From contig NZ_KB895559.1 of NCBI RefSeq assembly GCF_000374925.1, positions 1 to 48,616 on the forward strand: a stretch of 48,616 nucleotides of DNA, written 5' to 3'. Position 1 is the stretch's first letter. Every line of letters starts with the position of its first letter. The notes beneath the pieces are model-generated. The model was given only the letters and a program-made list of their open reading frames with translations, searched no databases and was not told the DNA's origin. Below are positions 14,168-21,934 of this stretch, in pieces. Origin of the DNA: Arthrobacter sp. 131MFCol6.1 (GTDB taxonomy: Bacteria; Actinomycetota; Actinomycetes; Actinomycetales; Micrococcaceae). The translations under genes and the position numbers were made by a program.

Positions 14168-16393
14168 ATGACCCCTGAGATTTATTCCGCCCTGCCCACC
14201 TTTGCCCGGACTTCGTCCGAGGCATTCCCACAAACCACTTCGGACGCGACGGCGAACGAAGCAGGGCCGCGTGACGCGCCCGGCTCCTCTCGCGGCTCTT
14301 CGGGATGGTCCCTGAACGAGCCCACGGACGACGCAGTGCACGGCGTCCCCACCGACGGGCCGGCGCGTCACCGCAGCACCACCCCCGGAAACCACCTTCC
14401 CCGGCACGGCGCCGCCGCGACGGCGGGCACTGCCCAGGCAGAGACGGTTGCGTTCTGGGAAACCCAGGCTCTCCGCCTCGACTGGGCCGACGTGCCCGGC
14501 GGCGCAACGGAGCGCGCCAAGCCCTGGCACACCGCGCACCGCCGGGTCCCGGCCGACGTCGAGGCCGGCGTCGGACCGCAGATCACCTGGTTCGAAGGGG
14601 GCAGACTCAATGTCGCCTACAACTGCGTCGACCGCCACGTAGCGGCGGGGCGCGGGGACAAGGTGGCCCTGCACTTCGAGGGCGAGCCCGGTGACCGCCG
14701 TGCCGTCACCTACGCCGACCTCCAGCGCGAGGTCTCCAAAGCCGCCAACGCCCTCCTGGACCTGGGCATCACTAAGGGCGACCGGGTGGTCATCTACCTC
14801 CCCGTCATCCCCGAAACCGTCATCATCACCCTCGCCGTGGCCCGCATCGGCGCCATCCATTCCCTGGTCTTCGGCGGGTTCTCCGCGGAGGCCCTGAAGT
14901 TCCGGGTCGAGGACACCGGCGCCAAGCTCCTGGTCACCACCGACGGCCAGTTCCGCCGCGGCACCGCCGTGCCGGTCAAGGACAACGCGAACGCCGCCGT
15001 CTCCGGCGACAACGCCATCGAACACGTCCTGGTGGTCAACCGGACCACTCCCGCGGGCCAGCTGGACACCGTCCCGATGACCGCGGGCCGCGATGTGTGG
15101 TGGCACGACGCCGTCGGGTCCGCCTCCGAGACTCACGAGGCCGAGGCGTTCGACGCCGAGACGCCGCTGTTCATCATGTACACCTCCGGCACCACCGGCA
15201 AGCCCAAGGGCCTGGTCCACACCTCCGGCGGCTACCTCACGCAGGCGTCCTGGAGCTTCGAGCACCTGTTCAGCAACCCGGACCCGGCGCTGCGGGAGAA
15301 GGACGTGCACTGGTGCACGGCCGACCTCGCCTGGGTCACCGCGCACACCTACGAGCTCTACGGCCCGCTCTCCAACGGCGCCACGCAGGTCATCTTCGAG
15401 GGCACCCCCAACGCCCCGCACCCTGGCCGGCACTTCGAGATCATCGAACGCTACGCGGTCACGCAGTACTACACCGCGCCCACCCTGGTCCGCTCCCTCA
15501 TGGGCTGGTTCCCGGACGGCGTCCCGGACACGTACGACCTCTCCTCCATCCGTCTGCTCGGCACGGTGGGCGAGGCCATCAACCCCGAGGCCTGGCGCTG
15601 GTTCCGGGCCAACATCGGCGCCGGCACCGCCCCGGTGGTGGACACCTGGTGGCAGTCCGAAACCGGCGCCACCATCCTCTCCCCCGCGCCGACGGACCCC
15701 GGGTTCAAACCCGGCTGCGCGGCCCGCCCGCTGCCCGGCGTCAGCACACGGATCGTGGACGACGCCGGCAACACGGTGCCGCCGGGCGTTCAGGGTTTCA
15801 TCGTGGTGGACTCCCCCGGCCCCGCGATCGCCCGGACGGTCTGGGGCAACCCGCGCCGGTACTTCGACTCGTACTGGCGCCAATACGCCGAGCAGGGCTG
15901 GTTCCTCGCCGGTGACGGCGCCAAGTATGACGACGACGGCGACATCTGGATCCTCGGGCGGGTGGATGACACCCTCAACGTCTCCGGACACCTGCTCTCC
16001 ACCATCGAGGTCGAATCGGCGCTCGTCGCCCACCCGGACGTGGTGGAGGCCGGCGTCTGCCCGGTCGCGGACCCAAAGACCGGCCACGCGATCGTCGCGT
16101 TCGTGGTGCTGAAGGATTCGGCGGCCACCCCCGACATCCAGGGTGTCCTGAAGGCGCACGTCGCGCAGCAGATCGGGCCGATCGCGAAGCCGCGGGAGGT
16201 CGTCGTCGTTCCCGATGTACCGAAGACCCGCAGCGGCAAGATCATGCGCCGGCTGCTGACCCAGCTGTTCGAAGGCACAACGCTCGGTGACACCACCTCG
16301 CTGCAGAACGAACCATCCATCGCGGGCATCCAGGATGTGCTGCGCGACCGCGCCGCGGAATTCCTGGCAACAGCAAGCCCCACCCGGAAGTAA
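14168..16393 (+). CDS. acsA: Acetyl-CoA synthetase (AMP-forming), SAM-riboswitch controlled
   Basis: A 741-aa ANL-superfamily ligase of the acetate-CoA ligase type. It activates acetate to acetyl-AMP, then acetyl-CoA. Seen: the phosphate loop MYTSGTTGKPKGLVHTSGGY, WCTADLAWVTAHTYELYGPL, VDTWWQSETGATI, GRVDDTLNVSGHLLSTIEVE and the A10 motif TRSGKIMRRLL with its catalytic Lys. About 90 N-terminal residues before the homologous core (around FWETQALRLDWAD) are low-complexity and polar. The ATG at 14168 is kept because the riboswitch and GGAG directly precede it. First gene of the operon with sfnG-like, metY and a CoA-binding gene; it may recycle acetate released by MetY. A distinct paralog is at 35412-37322. 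Confidence 0.9.
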   Translation: MTPEIYSALPTFARTSSEAFPQTTSDATANEAGPRDAPGSSRGSSGWSLNEPTDDAVHGVPTDGPARHRSTTPGNHLPRHGAAATAGTAQAETVAFWETQALRLDWADVPGGATERAKPWHTAHRRVPADVEAGVGPQITWFEGGRLNVAYNCVDRHVAAGRGDKVALHFEGEPGDRRAVTYADLQREVSKAANALLDLGITKGDRVVIYLPVIPETVIITLAVARIGAIHSLVFGGFSAEALKFRVEDTGAKLLVTTDGQFRRGTAVPVKDNANAAVSGDNAIEHVLVVNRTTPAGQLDTVPMTAGRDVWWHDAVGSASETHEAEAFDAETPLFIMYTSGTTGKPKGLVHTSGGYLTQASWSFEHLFSNPDPALREKDVHWCTADLAWVTAHTYELYGPLSNGATQVIFEGTPNAPHPGRHFEIIERYAVTQYYTAPTLVRSLMGWFPDGVPDTYDLSSIRLLGTVGEAINPEAWRWFRANIGAGTAPVVDTWWQSETGATILSPAPTDPGFKPGCAARPLPGVSTRIVDDAGNTVPPGVQGFIVVDSPGPAIARTVWGNPRRYFDSYWRQYAEQGWFLAGDGAKYDDDGDIWILGRVDDTLNVSGHLLSTIEVESALVAHPDVVEAGVCPVADPKTGHAIVAFVVLKDSAATPDIQGVLKAHVAQQIGPIAKPREVVVVPDVPKTRSGKIMRRLLTQLFEGTTLGDTTSLQNEPSIAGIQDVLRDRAAEFLATASPTRK

Positions 16394-16403
16394 AGGAACA
16401 CCC

Positions 16404-17618
16404 ATGACTGAGATCAGCAACGTCGCCCGTCTTTCCGAACCGCTCAAGTTCGCCTACTGGGTCCCCAACGTCTCCGGCGGCCTGGTGGTGTCCACCATCG
16501 AGCAGCGCACCGGCTGGGACTTCGAGTACAACAAGAAGCTGGCCAGGATCGCGGAAAACTCCGGCTTCGAATACGCCCTGACCCAGACCCGGTACGCCGC
16601 CTCCTACGGCGCGGACAAGCAGCACGAGGCCACCTCGTTCAGCCTGGCGCTGCTGGCCGCCACCGAGCGCCTCAAGGTGATCTCCGCCGTCCATCCAGGC
16701 ATGTGGCACCCCGGCGTGCTGGCGAAGTACATCATCACCGCGGACCACATCTCCAACGGCCGCGCCGCCGTGAACATCGTCTCCGGCTGGCTCAAGGATG
16801 AATTCACCAACTTCGGCCTCGAATGGCTCGAACACGACGAGCGCTACGTCCGCACCGAGGAGTTCATCAAGGTCCTCCGCGGGCTCTGGACCGAGCAGGA
16901 CTACAGCCAGTCCGGCAAGTACTACAACATCACCGACTTCACCCTGAACCCGGCACCGGTGGACGTGCCGGGCCGGGCGCACCCGGAGATCTTCTTCGGC
17001 GGCAACTCCACGGCCGCGCAGGCCACCGCCGGCCGGGTGGCTGACTGGTACTTCTCCAACGGCAAGGACCTCGAGGGGTTCAAGGAGAACATCGCCGGCG
17101 TCGTCGCCGCCGCCGGCGACAGCGGGCGCGGGGCCGGGGGCGCCCTGCCCACACTCCCCTCTCCCAGGTTTGGCCTCAACGGCTTCGTGATCGCCCGGGA
17201 TTCCGAGAAGGAAGCCCGCGACACCCTCCGCGAGATCGTCGAGAAGGCGCACAAGCCCGCCGTGGAGGGGTTCCGCGCCGCCGTCCAGGAAGCCGGGGCG
17301 TCCACCAAGGACGGCAAGGGCATGTGGGCCGACTCGAGCTTCGAGGACCTGGTCCAGTACAACGACGGCTTCAAGACCCAGCTGATCGGCACCCCGGAGC
17401 AGATCGCCGAGCGGATCGTGGAGTACAAGAAGATCGGCGTGAACCTGTTCCTGACCGGTTACCTGCACTTCCAGGAGGAAGTCGCCGCGTTCGGCCAGGA
17501 AGTCCTGCCGATTGTCCGCGAACTCGAGGCCGACCTCGCTCGGAAGAACGGCGTCGAGCTGGACCTGTCCCGGACCCCGGCGGCAACCGGCACTACCAGC
17601 AAGCTGGTGAACGCGTAA
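16404..17618 (+). CDS. sfnG: SfnG-like dimethylsulfone monooxygenase (LLM class)
   Basis: A 404-aa FMNH2-dependent monooxygenase of the luciferase-like fold, closest in pattern to SfnG, which splits dimethylsulfone to methanesulfinate and formaldehyde. Motifs: LKFAYWVPNVSGGLVVSTIE, EYALTQTRYAASYGADKQHE, HPGMWHPGVLAKYIITADHI, NGRAAVNIVSGWLKDEFTNF, EIFFGGNSTAAQATAGRVAD and a C-terminal NLFLTGYLHFQEEVAAF. AAAGGA precedes the ATG. Its stop overlaps the metY start (TAATG). The assignment is by family resemblance; other sulfone or sulfonate substrates are possible. A flavin reductase is not in the window. Confidence 0.88.
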   Translation: MTEISNVARLSEPLKFAYWVPNVSGGLVVSTIEQRTGWDFEYNKKLARIAENSGFEYALTQTRYAASYGADKQHEATSFSLALLAATERLKVISAVHPGMWHPGVLAKYIITADHISNGRAAVNIVSGWLKDEFTNFGLEWLEHDERYVRTEEFIKVLRGLWTEQDYSQSGKYYNITDFTLNPAPVDVPGRAHPEIFFGGNSTAAQATAGRVADWYFSNGKDLEGFKENIAGVVAAAGDSGRGAGGALPTLPSPRFGLNGFVIARDSEKEARDTLREIVEKAHKPAVEGFRAAVQEAGASTKDGKGMWADSSFEDLVQYNDGFKTQLIGTPEQIAERIVEYKKIGVNLFLTGYLHFQEEVAAFGQEVLPIVRELEADLARKNGVELDLSRTPAATGTTSKLVNA

Positions 17619-18955
17619 TGGCTGACCGCAAGTACGGTTTCCGCACCCGCGCGCTGCACGCCGGCGGCACCCCGGACGCCGAGCACGGCGCCCGGGCGGT
17701 GCCGATCTACCAGACCACCTCCTTCGTGTTCAAGGACACCCAGGACGCCGCGAACCTCTTCGCGCTGCAGAAATACGGCAACATCTATTCCCGGATCGGC
17801 AACCCGACGGTGGCCGCGTTCGAGGAGCGCATCGCGTCCCTGGAGGGCGGCATCGGCGCGGTGGCGACGTCCTCGGGGATGGCGGCGGAGTTCATCACTT
17901 TCGCCGCGCTGACCCAGGCCGGGGACCACATCGTGGCCGCCTCCCAGCTCTACGGCGGCACGGTGACCCAGCTGGACGTCACCCTGCGCCGCTTTGGCGT
18001 GGACACCACGTTCGTCCCCGGCACCGATCCGGCGGACTACGCCGCCGCGGTCCGGGAGAACACCAAGGCGATCTTCGTGGAGGTGGTGGCCAACCCGTCC
18101 TCGGAGGTCCAGGACCTTGCGGCCCTCGCGAAGGTGGCGCACGACGCCGGCGTCCCGCTCGTCGTCGACGCCACCTTGAGCACGCCCTACCTCGTGCGGC
18201 CGATCGAGCACGGGGCGGACATCGTGATCCACTCCGCCACCAAGTTCCTCGGCGGCCACGGCACCACCCTGGGCGGCGTGATCGTCGAAAGCGGCCGCTT
18301 CGATTGGGGCAACGGCAATTTCCCGACCATGACCGAGCCCGTGGCCTCCTACGGAGACGTGTCCTGGTGGGGCAACTTCGGCGAGTACGGGTTCCTCACC
18401 AAGCTGCGCTGTGAACAGTTGCGCGACATCGGCCCGGCGCTGTCCCCACAGTCGGCGTTCCAGCTGCTGCAGGGCGTGGAGACGCTCCCCCAGCGCCTCG
18501 ACGAGCACCTGAAGAACGCCCAGGCCGTGGCCGAATGGCTGGAAGCGGACGAGCGCGTGGCCTACGTGAACTTCTCCGGCCTGCCCTCGCACCCGCACTT
18601 CGAGCGGGCGAAGAAGTACCTGCCGCTGGGTCCGGGCTCGGTGTTCTCCTTCGGCGTCAAGGGCGGCCGGGCCGCGGGCCAGAAGTTCATCGAGTCCCTG
18701 CAGCTGGCCTCGCACCTGGCCAATGTGGGCGACTCCCGGACCCTGGTCATCCACCCCGGGTCCACCACGCACCAGCAACTGAGCCCCGAACAGCTCGAGT
18801 CAGCAGGTGTCCCCGAGGACCTGGTCCGCATCTCCGTGGGCCTCGAGGACATCGAGGACATCCTCTGGGACCTGGACCAGGCGCTGGACGCCGCTTCGGA
18901 GGCAGCAGCCCCGGATGCATCTGAGGCTGAAGCCTGCACGATCGGAGCGAACTGA
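17618..18955 (+). CDS. metY: O-acetylhomoserine sulfhydrylase
   Basis: A 445-aa PLP enzyme of the Cys/Met metabolism family that combines O-acetylhomoserine with sulfide to give homocysteine and acetate. Visible: TRALHAGGTPDAEHGARAVP, IYQTTSFVFKD, YSRIGNPTVAAFEERIASLE, the ring-stacking Tyr in SQLYGGTVTQ, the aspartate in VPLVVDATLSTPYL, and the PLP lysine in HSATKFLGGHGTTLGG. Length is normal; the C-terminus has a short acidic tail. Overlaps at both ends (TAATG with the sfnG-like gene; TGATG with the CoA-binding gene) show tight co-translation in the SAM-regulated operon. Confidence 0.96.
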   Translation: MADRKYGFRTRALHAGGTPDAEHGARAVPIYQTTSFVFKDTQDAANLFALQKYGNIYSRIGNPTVAAFEERIASLEGGIGAVATSSGMAAEFITFAALTQAGDHIVAASQLYGGTVTQLDVTLRRFGVDTTFVPGTDPADYAAAVRENTKAIFVEVVANPSSEVQDLAALAKVAHDAGVPLVVDATLSTPYLVRPIEHGADIVIHSATKFLGGHGTTLGGVIVESGRFDWGNGNFPTMTEPVASYGDVSWWGNFGEYGFLTKLRCEQLRDIGPALSPQSAFQLLQGVETLPQRLDEHLKNAQAVAEWLEADERVAYVNFSGLPSHPHFERAKKYLPLGPGSVFSFGVKGGRAAGQKFIESLQLASHLANVGDSRTLVIHPGSTTHQQLSPEQLESAGVPEDLVRISVGLEDIEDILWDLDQALDAASEAAAPDASEAEACTIGAN

Positions 18956-19449
18956 TGAGCGTTGAAGAACGGACCTGGACCGGACCGTCGGCGCCGGAGC
19001 GCCTGAACCTGCTGCGGCAGGCGAAGTCGATCGCGATTGTGGGCGCCTCGGACAAGCCGTCGCGGGCGAGCTATTTCGTGGCCACCTATCTGCAGTCCTC
19101 CACCCGGTACAAGGTCTATTTCGTGAACCCGGTGGTGAAGGAAATCCTGGGTCAGCCGACGTATGCGTCGCTCGCGGACCTGCCGGAGAGCCCGGACATT
19201 GTGGACGTGTTCCGCAAGCACGGTGATTTGCCGGGAGTCCTGGACGAGGCCATCGCCGCCGGCGCCAAGACTCTCTGGCTGCAACTGGGTTCCTGGCATG
19301 AGGACGTTGCCAAGGAGGCCGAGGCCGCCGGGCTCGACGTCGTGATGGACCGCTGCGTGAAGATTGAGCATGCCCGCTTCCACGGCGGCCTGCACCTGGC
19401 CGGGTTCGACACCGGCGTCATCTCTTCCAAGCGGCAGGTCCTGGCCTAA
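18955..19449 (+). CDS. CoA-binding (YccU-like) Rossmann protein, paralog in metY operon
   Basis: A 164-aa CoA-binding domain protein: LLRQAKSIAIVGASDKPSRA (nucleotide loop), VYFVNPVVKEILGQPTYASL, LPESPDIVDVFRKHGD, AIAAGAKTLWLQLGSWHEDV and AGLDVVMDRCVKIEHARF. The last block, with Cys, is typical of the group found beside metY. The start overlaps the metY stop. Homologous to the protein at 13436-13861 but about 20 residues longer at the C-terminus. The recurring link of this family with MetY and here with a CoA ligase suggests a role in acyl-CoA or sulfur handling; this is inference. Confidence 0.88.
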   Translation: MSVEERTWTGPSAPERLNLLRQAKSIAIVGASDKPSRASYFVATYLQSSTRYKVYFVNPVVKEILGQPTYASLADLPESPDIVDVFRKHGDLPGVLDEAIAAGAKTLWLQLGSWHEDVAKEAEAAGLDVVMDRCVKIEHARFHGGLHLAGFDTGVISSKRQVLA

Positions 19450-19472
19450 GTCCAACCAGCCTGCGCCAACCC

Positions 19473-19542
19473 ACCCGTTGCGCTATCACTTACGGTCGTT
19501 CTCAGCGCTCATGACCGCCCTAGGTGATAGCGCAACCGGGTT
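19473..19542. terminator. Long imperfect palindrome R5 (terminator/REP-like)
   Basis: Arms GTTGCGCTATCAC and GTGATAGCGCAAC are perfect complements, with further pairing (CGGTC/GACCG) inside and ACCC/GGGT outside. It lies between the convergent metY operon and the anti-sigma-like gene. The string TCACTTACGG is shared with palindrome R4 at 27591-27663. Confidence 0.7.
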
Positions 19543-19564
19543 AACAAAGGGGTTTATGAGCGGC

Positions 19565-20371
19565 CTATGGCTGGCCGGGGGCCTTGGTCGGAACGACGCC
19601 GGGCAGGGTTGGCGTGATGTGGCCCGGAACGCGCGGCAGGTCCTTGCCTGGGTTTCCGCCGCCGCCCGGAAGGCCGGGTGATGCGGGCAGTCCCGGCGCC
19701 CCGGGCCGCTGGCCGGGGGTCGGCAGGATGCCGTCGCGGCCGACGGCGGGCGGCGTGGCGGGCGGCTTGTGTCCGGCCGCCGGGGAGCCCGGAGTGCTCG
19801 AGGTGCTGCGCGCCGATGCTCCGGACGGGGCGGCGCCGGGCGTGCCGGGACCCGGCGTGGCGCCGGGCACGGGAAGGGCGGGGATGGTGGACGGCGAGGG
19901 CTGGACATGCTCCGGGGCCGGGGCGCCGTGGCCCGGGGGCTGGAAGATGACCCCGACGGTGTGGCTGACGCTGTGCCGGAAGTCCTCGCTGGATGCCGCC
20001 ACGGCGCCGGCACCAAGGGTCATGGCACCCACGACGGCGCCGCCGACGATGGCCAGCCGACGCTTCCGGCCGCGGCGCTCGGCGAGGCTGGTGACCCCGG
20101 CTGGCAGCGGTGGATCGGCGTCATTCTTCGCGGACGCGACCGTGGGCAGCGCCGTCGTCGTGGCTGAGTCAGGGGCGGCTGGACCGGCTGCTCCGGCCGT
20201 TCCGGCGGCGAGCAGGGCCGCGAGGTCGGCGCGGGGTGCGGGTGCCGCATCCGGGACCACGGCGCGGAGCTGTTCCAGCGCGCTCCGAAGCTCGGCCGCG
20301 GATTCGAGGCCGGAGTCGCCCAGCATCGCCTGGATGGTGTCATCCTGCTGGGGGTCGCGGGTGCCGGTCAT
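19565..20371 (-). CDS. Putative membrane-bound anti-sigma factor-like protein
   Basis: A 268-aa single-pass protein. Residues 1-100 are cytosolic and polar (starting MTGTRDPQQDDTIQAMLGDS), residues about 107-127 form one membrane helix (RLAIVGGAVVGAMTLGAGAV), and the remaining 140 residues are an outside Pro/Gly/Ser/Ala-rich low-complexity tail. It overlaps the ECF sigma gene by 4 nt (ATGA), the classic arrangement for a sigma/anti-sigma pair. I see no zinc-binding HxxxCxxC motif and no recognised anti-sigma domain, so the role is inferred from gene order. Confidence 0.6.
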   Translation of the reverse strand: MTGTRDPQQDDTIQAMLGDSGLESAAELRSALEQLRAVVPDAAPAPRADLAALLAAGTAGAAGPAAPDSATTTALPTVASAKNDADPPLPAGVTSLAERRGRKRRLAIVGGAVVGAMTLGAGAVAASSEDFRHSVSHTVGVIFQPPGHGAPAPEHVQPSPSTIPALPVPGATPGPGTPGAAPSGASARSTSSTPGSPAAGHKPPATPPAVGRDGILPTPGQRPGAPGLPASPGLPGGGGNPGKDLPRVPGHITPTLPGVVPTKAPGQP

Positions 20372-20916
20372 GATGCTGCGTGGTCCTTTTCGGTTACGAG
20401 TTCGCGCAGGGCACTGAGCCCGCGGCGCTGAAGCTGCTTGATGGCACCCGGCGTCTTGTCCATGATGCCGGCCACCTGTTCGATGGAAAGGTCCGCGACG
20501 ATCCGCAGGACCAGAACCTCGCGCTGCTCCTCATTGAGCCTCGCGAGGGTGTCCGAGATACCGCCCAGGGATCCGAGCGCCTCGTCCTCGGCCGATGCCG
20601 AGTACCGCGCGTCGTTCAGGGGATCGTATTCGGCCAGGTGCGGCGTGCGTTCTGCCCGCCGCCTGTAGTCGACCAGCCGGGCGTGGGCGACGGAGAAAAT
20701 GAACGTCCGCAAACCCGTGTGGCCGCCGCGGACGCCGGCCAGTTTCGGCAGCACGTCCACGAACACGTCCTGGGTGAGGGCCTCGGCGTCGTCCACGCCC
20801 CGGGCCCGGAAGTAGCCCAGCACGGCCGGGGAAATGACCGCGTACACCGCGCTGAAACCAGAAGGGTCACCAGCTAAAGCGGCTGACAATTCGTCGTCGC
20901 TTAGCTGCTGTGCCAA
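20368..20916 (-). CDS. ECF-family RNA polymerase sigma factor
   Basis: A 182-aa sigma factor with regions 2 and 4 only. Region 2 shows VLGYFRARGVDDAEALTQDV, FVDVLPKL and LRTFIFSVAHARLVDYRRRA. Region 4 shows LNEEQREVLVLRIVADLSIE and QVAGIMDKTPGAIKQLQRRG, the HTH that reads the -35 element. It would direct RNA polymerase to a small regulon, held by the membrane partner encoded immediately downstream. AAGGACAG precedes the ATG at a suitable distance. Confidence 0.95.
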   Translation of the reverse strand: MAQQLSDDELSAALAGDPSGFSAVYAVISPAVLGYFRARGVDDAEALTQDVFVDVLPKLAGVRGGHTGLRTFIFSVAHARLVDYRRRAERTPHLAEYDPLNDARYSASAEDEALGSLGGISDTLARLNEEQREVLVLRIVADLSIEQVAGIMDKTPGAIKQLQRRGLSALRELVTEKDHAAS

Positions 20917-20939
20917 GAGGCTGTCCTTCCGTTACTGCT

Positions 20940-20999
20940 GGGGTGCGGCCCCCCGCAATTCTAGCGGCCGCACCCCCGAGCCCTTCAAAGTGAGGGCTC
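20940..20999 (-). terminator. Two consecutive hairpins between the low-complexity gene and the sigma gene
   Basis: First hairpin: GGGGTGCGGCC (20940-20950) with GGCCGCACCCC (20966-20976), perfect. Second: GAGCCCT (20978-20984) with AGGGCTC (20993-20999), perfect. Placed after the stop of the gene at 21048 and before the sigma gene on the same strand, they probably terminate the former. Confidence 0.55.
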
Positions 21000-21047
21000 C
21001 CTCCTTGCTGTCAGACCCGTGCCGGGTCCAGGCAATACAGCCGGATA

Positions 21048-21563
21048 TTACTTGTCGTGCTGGGGCAGCTCGACGGACGGCTGGGCCGGAACGGCCGGCG
21101 TTGCCGGAGTTGCCGGAACACCGTTGGCGCCGGGAACCGCGGGGACGGCTGGGGTTGCCGGAACTGCGGCGTTCACGTTGGCGTTGGCGTGCGCCTCGCC
21201 CGCGGCACCCTTGACACTGGCGCCGCCCTTGACGGTGGCACCCTCCTTTGAGCCGACGGAGCCTTCGCCGGCACCCTCGGTGCCGTCAACGTCGGCGTCG
21301 GCGTCGCTGTGGCCCTTGGCGGAGCCGTCAGTCGACGGTGCCGCCGGAACTGCCGGAACGGCGGGGGCGGCGGGCTTCGCCGGGAGCGTCGGAGTGGCCG
21401 GAACCGCCGGGACAGCCGGCGTGGCGGGCGTAGCGTGGTTCACGTCGGACTGCTGGGTGCTGGAGACCTGGGCCGCGTTGGCCAGTCCGATGCCGGAGAA
21501 ACCTCCGACTGCCAGGATGGCGGCGCCGACAGCAATCTTGGTGGTCTTGCTAACACTCTTCAT
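21048..21563 (-). CDS. Secreted low-complexity Pro/Ala/Val-repeat protein
   Basis: A 171-aa protein with a signal peptide (KTTKIAVGAAILAVGGFSGI then LANAA). The mature part consists of PATPAVPAVPATP-type repeats, an Asp/Gly/Ser-rich middle (GHSDADADVDGTEG) and a second PAVPATPAVPGANG repeat. There are no enzymatic motifs; it may span or decorate the cell wall. The ATG at 21563 is chosen for the signal peptide; the ribosome binding site (AAGGA, 12 nt away) is weak. Upstream lie four tandem hairpins, and still further a GTAACC-N16-CGATTA pair that could be an ECF-type promoter, hinting at control by the neighbouring sigma factor. That link is speculative. Confidence 0.65.
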   Translation of the reverse strand: MKSVSKTTKIAVGAAILAVGGFSGIGLANAAQVSSTQQSDVNHATPATPAVPAVPATPTLPAKPAAPAVPAVPAAPSTDGSAKGHSDADADVDGTEGAGEGSVGSKEGATVKGGASVKGAAGEAHANANVNAAVPATPAVPAVPGANGVPATPATPAVPAQPSVELPQHDK

Positions 21564-21589
21564 AACAGCAGTACATCCTTTGTTTTTTT

Positions 21590-21797
21590 GGTGGAAGGCG
21601 GGCTGAGGCCCCATGGGGGCAGTCGACAGCCCGGTCTCGCCATGGAAGGCTGGCCGGCGCCCGATGGGGACAGGCGCCGGCAAGCGCTTACGGTTAAGGG
21701 CCGACCGGAGACCAGATGGGGGGAAGGCGCCGGTCGGCGCTTACGGTGGAAGGCCAGCCGGTGTCTGGTGGGGGGTCCGAACTCCGGCGGCGCTTAC
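21590..21797 (-). repeat. Four tandem 51-53-bp hairpin repeats in the leader of the secreted protein
   Basis: Units start near 21590, 21641, 21692 and 21745 with (G/C)(G/A)T(G/T)(G/A)AAGG. Each folds into a GC-rich hairpin (for example GCCGGCGCC/GGCGCCGGC in unit 2) whose loop carries a run of four to six G on the plus strand (C on the RNA if transcribed leftwards). The rest of the gap 21564-21934 holds a possible promoter near 21801-21830 and the terminator after acdS; no gene is seen. Confidence 0.7.
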
Positions 21798-21885
21798 AAA
21801 GAGGTAATCGCTGGGCGGGCCCGAAAGGTTACGCACCGATCGGAATTTTCTTGATTTCTTTTTTAGCCGGCGCTGGCGGGGCATA

Positions 21886-21926
21886 ACGACGACCGCGGGC
21901 CCCGCCAGGGAACCCGCCGCCGTCGT
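21886..21926 (-). terminator. Terminator hairpin after acdS
   Basis: ACGACGACCGCGGG pairs with CCCGCCGCCGTCGT (two mismatches) directly after the acdS stop. Relatives with the same ACGACGG...CCGTCGT edges lie at 23735-23777 and 27543-27584. Confidence 0.6.
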
Positions 21927-21934
21927 GCGCCGTG

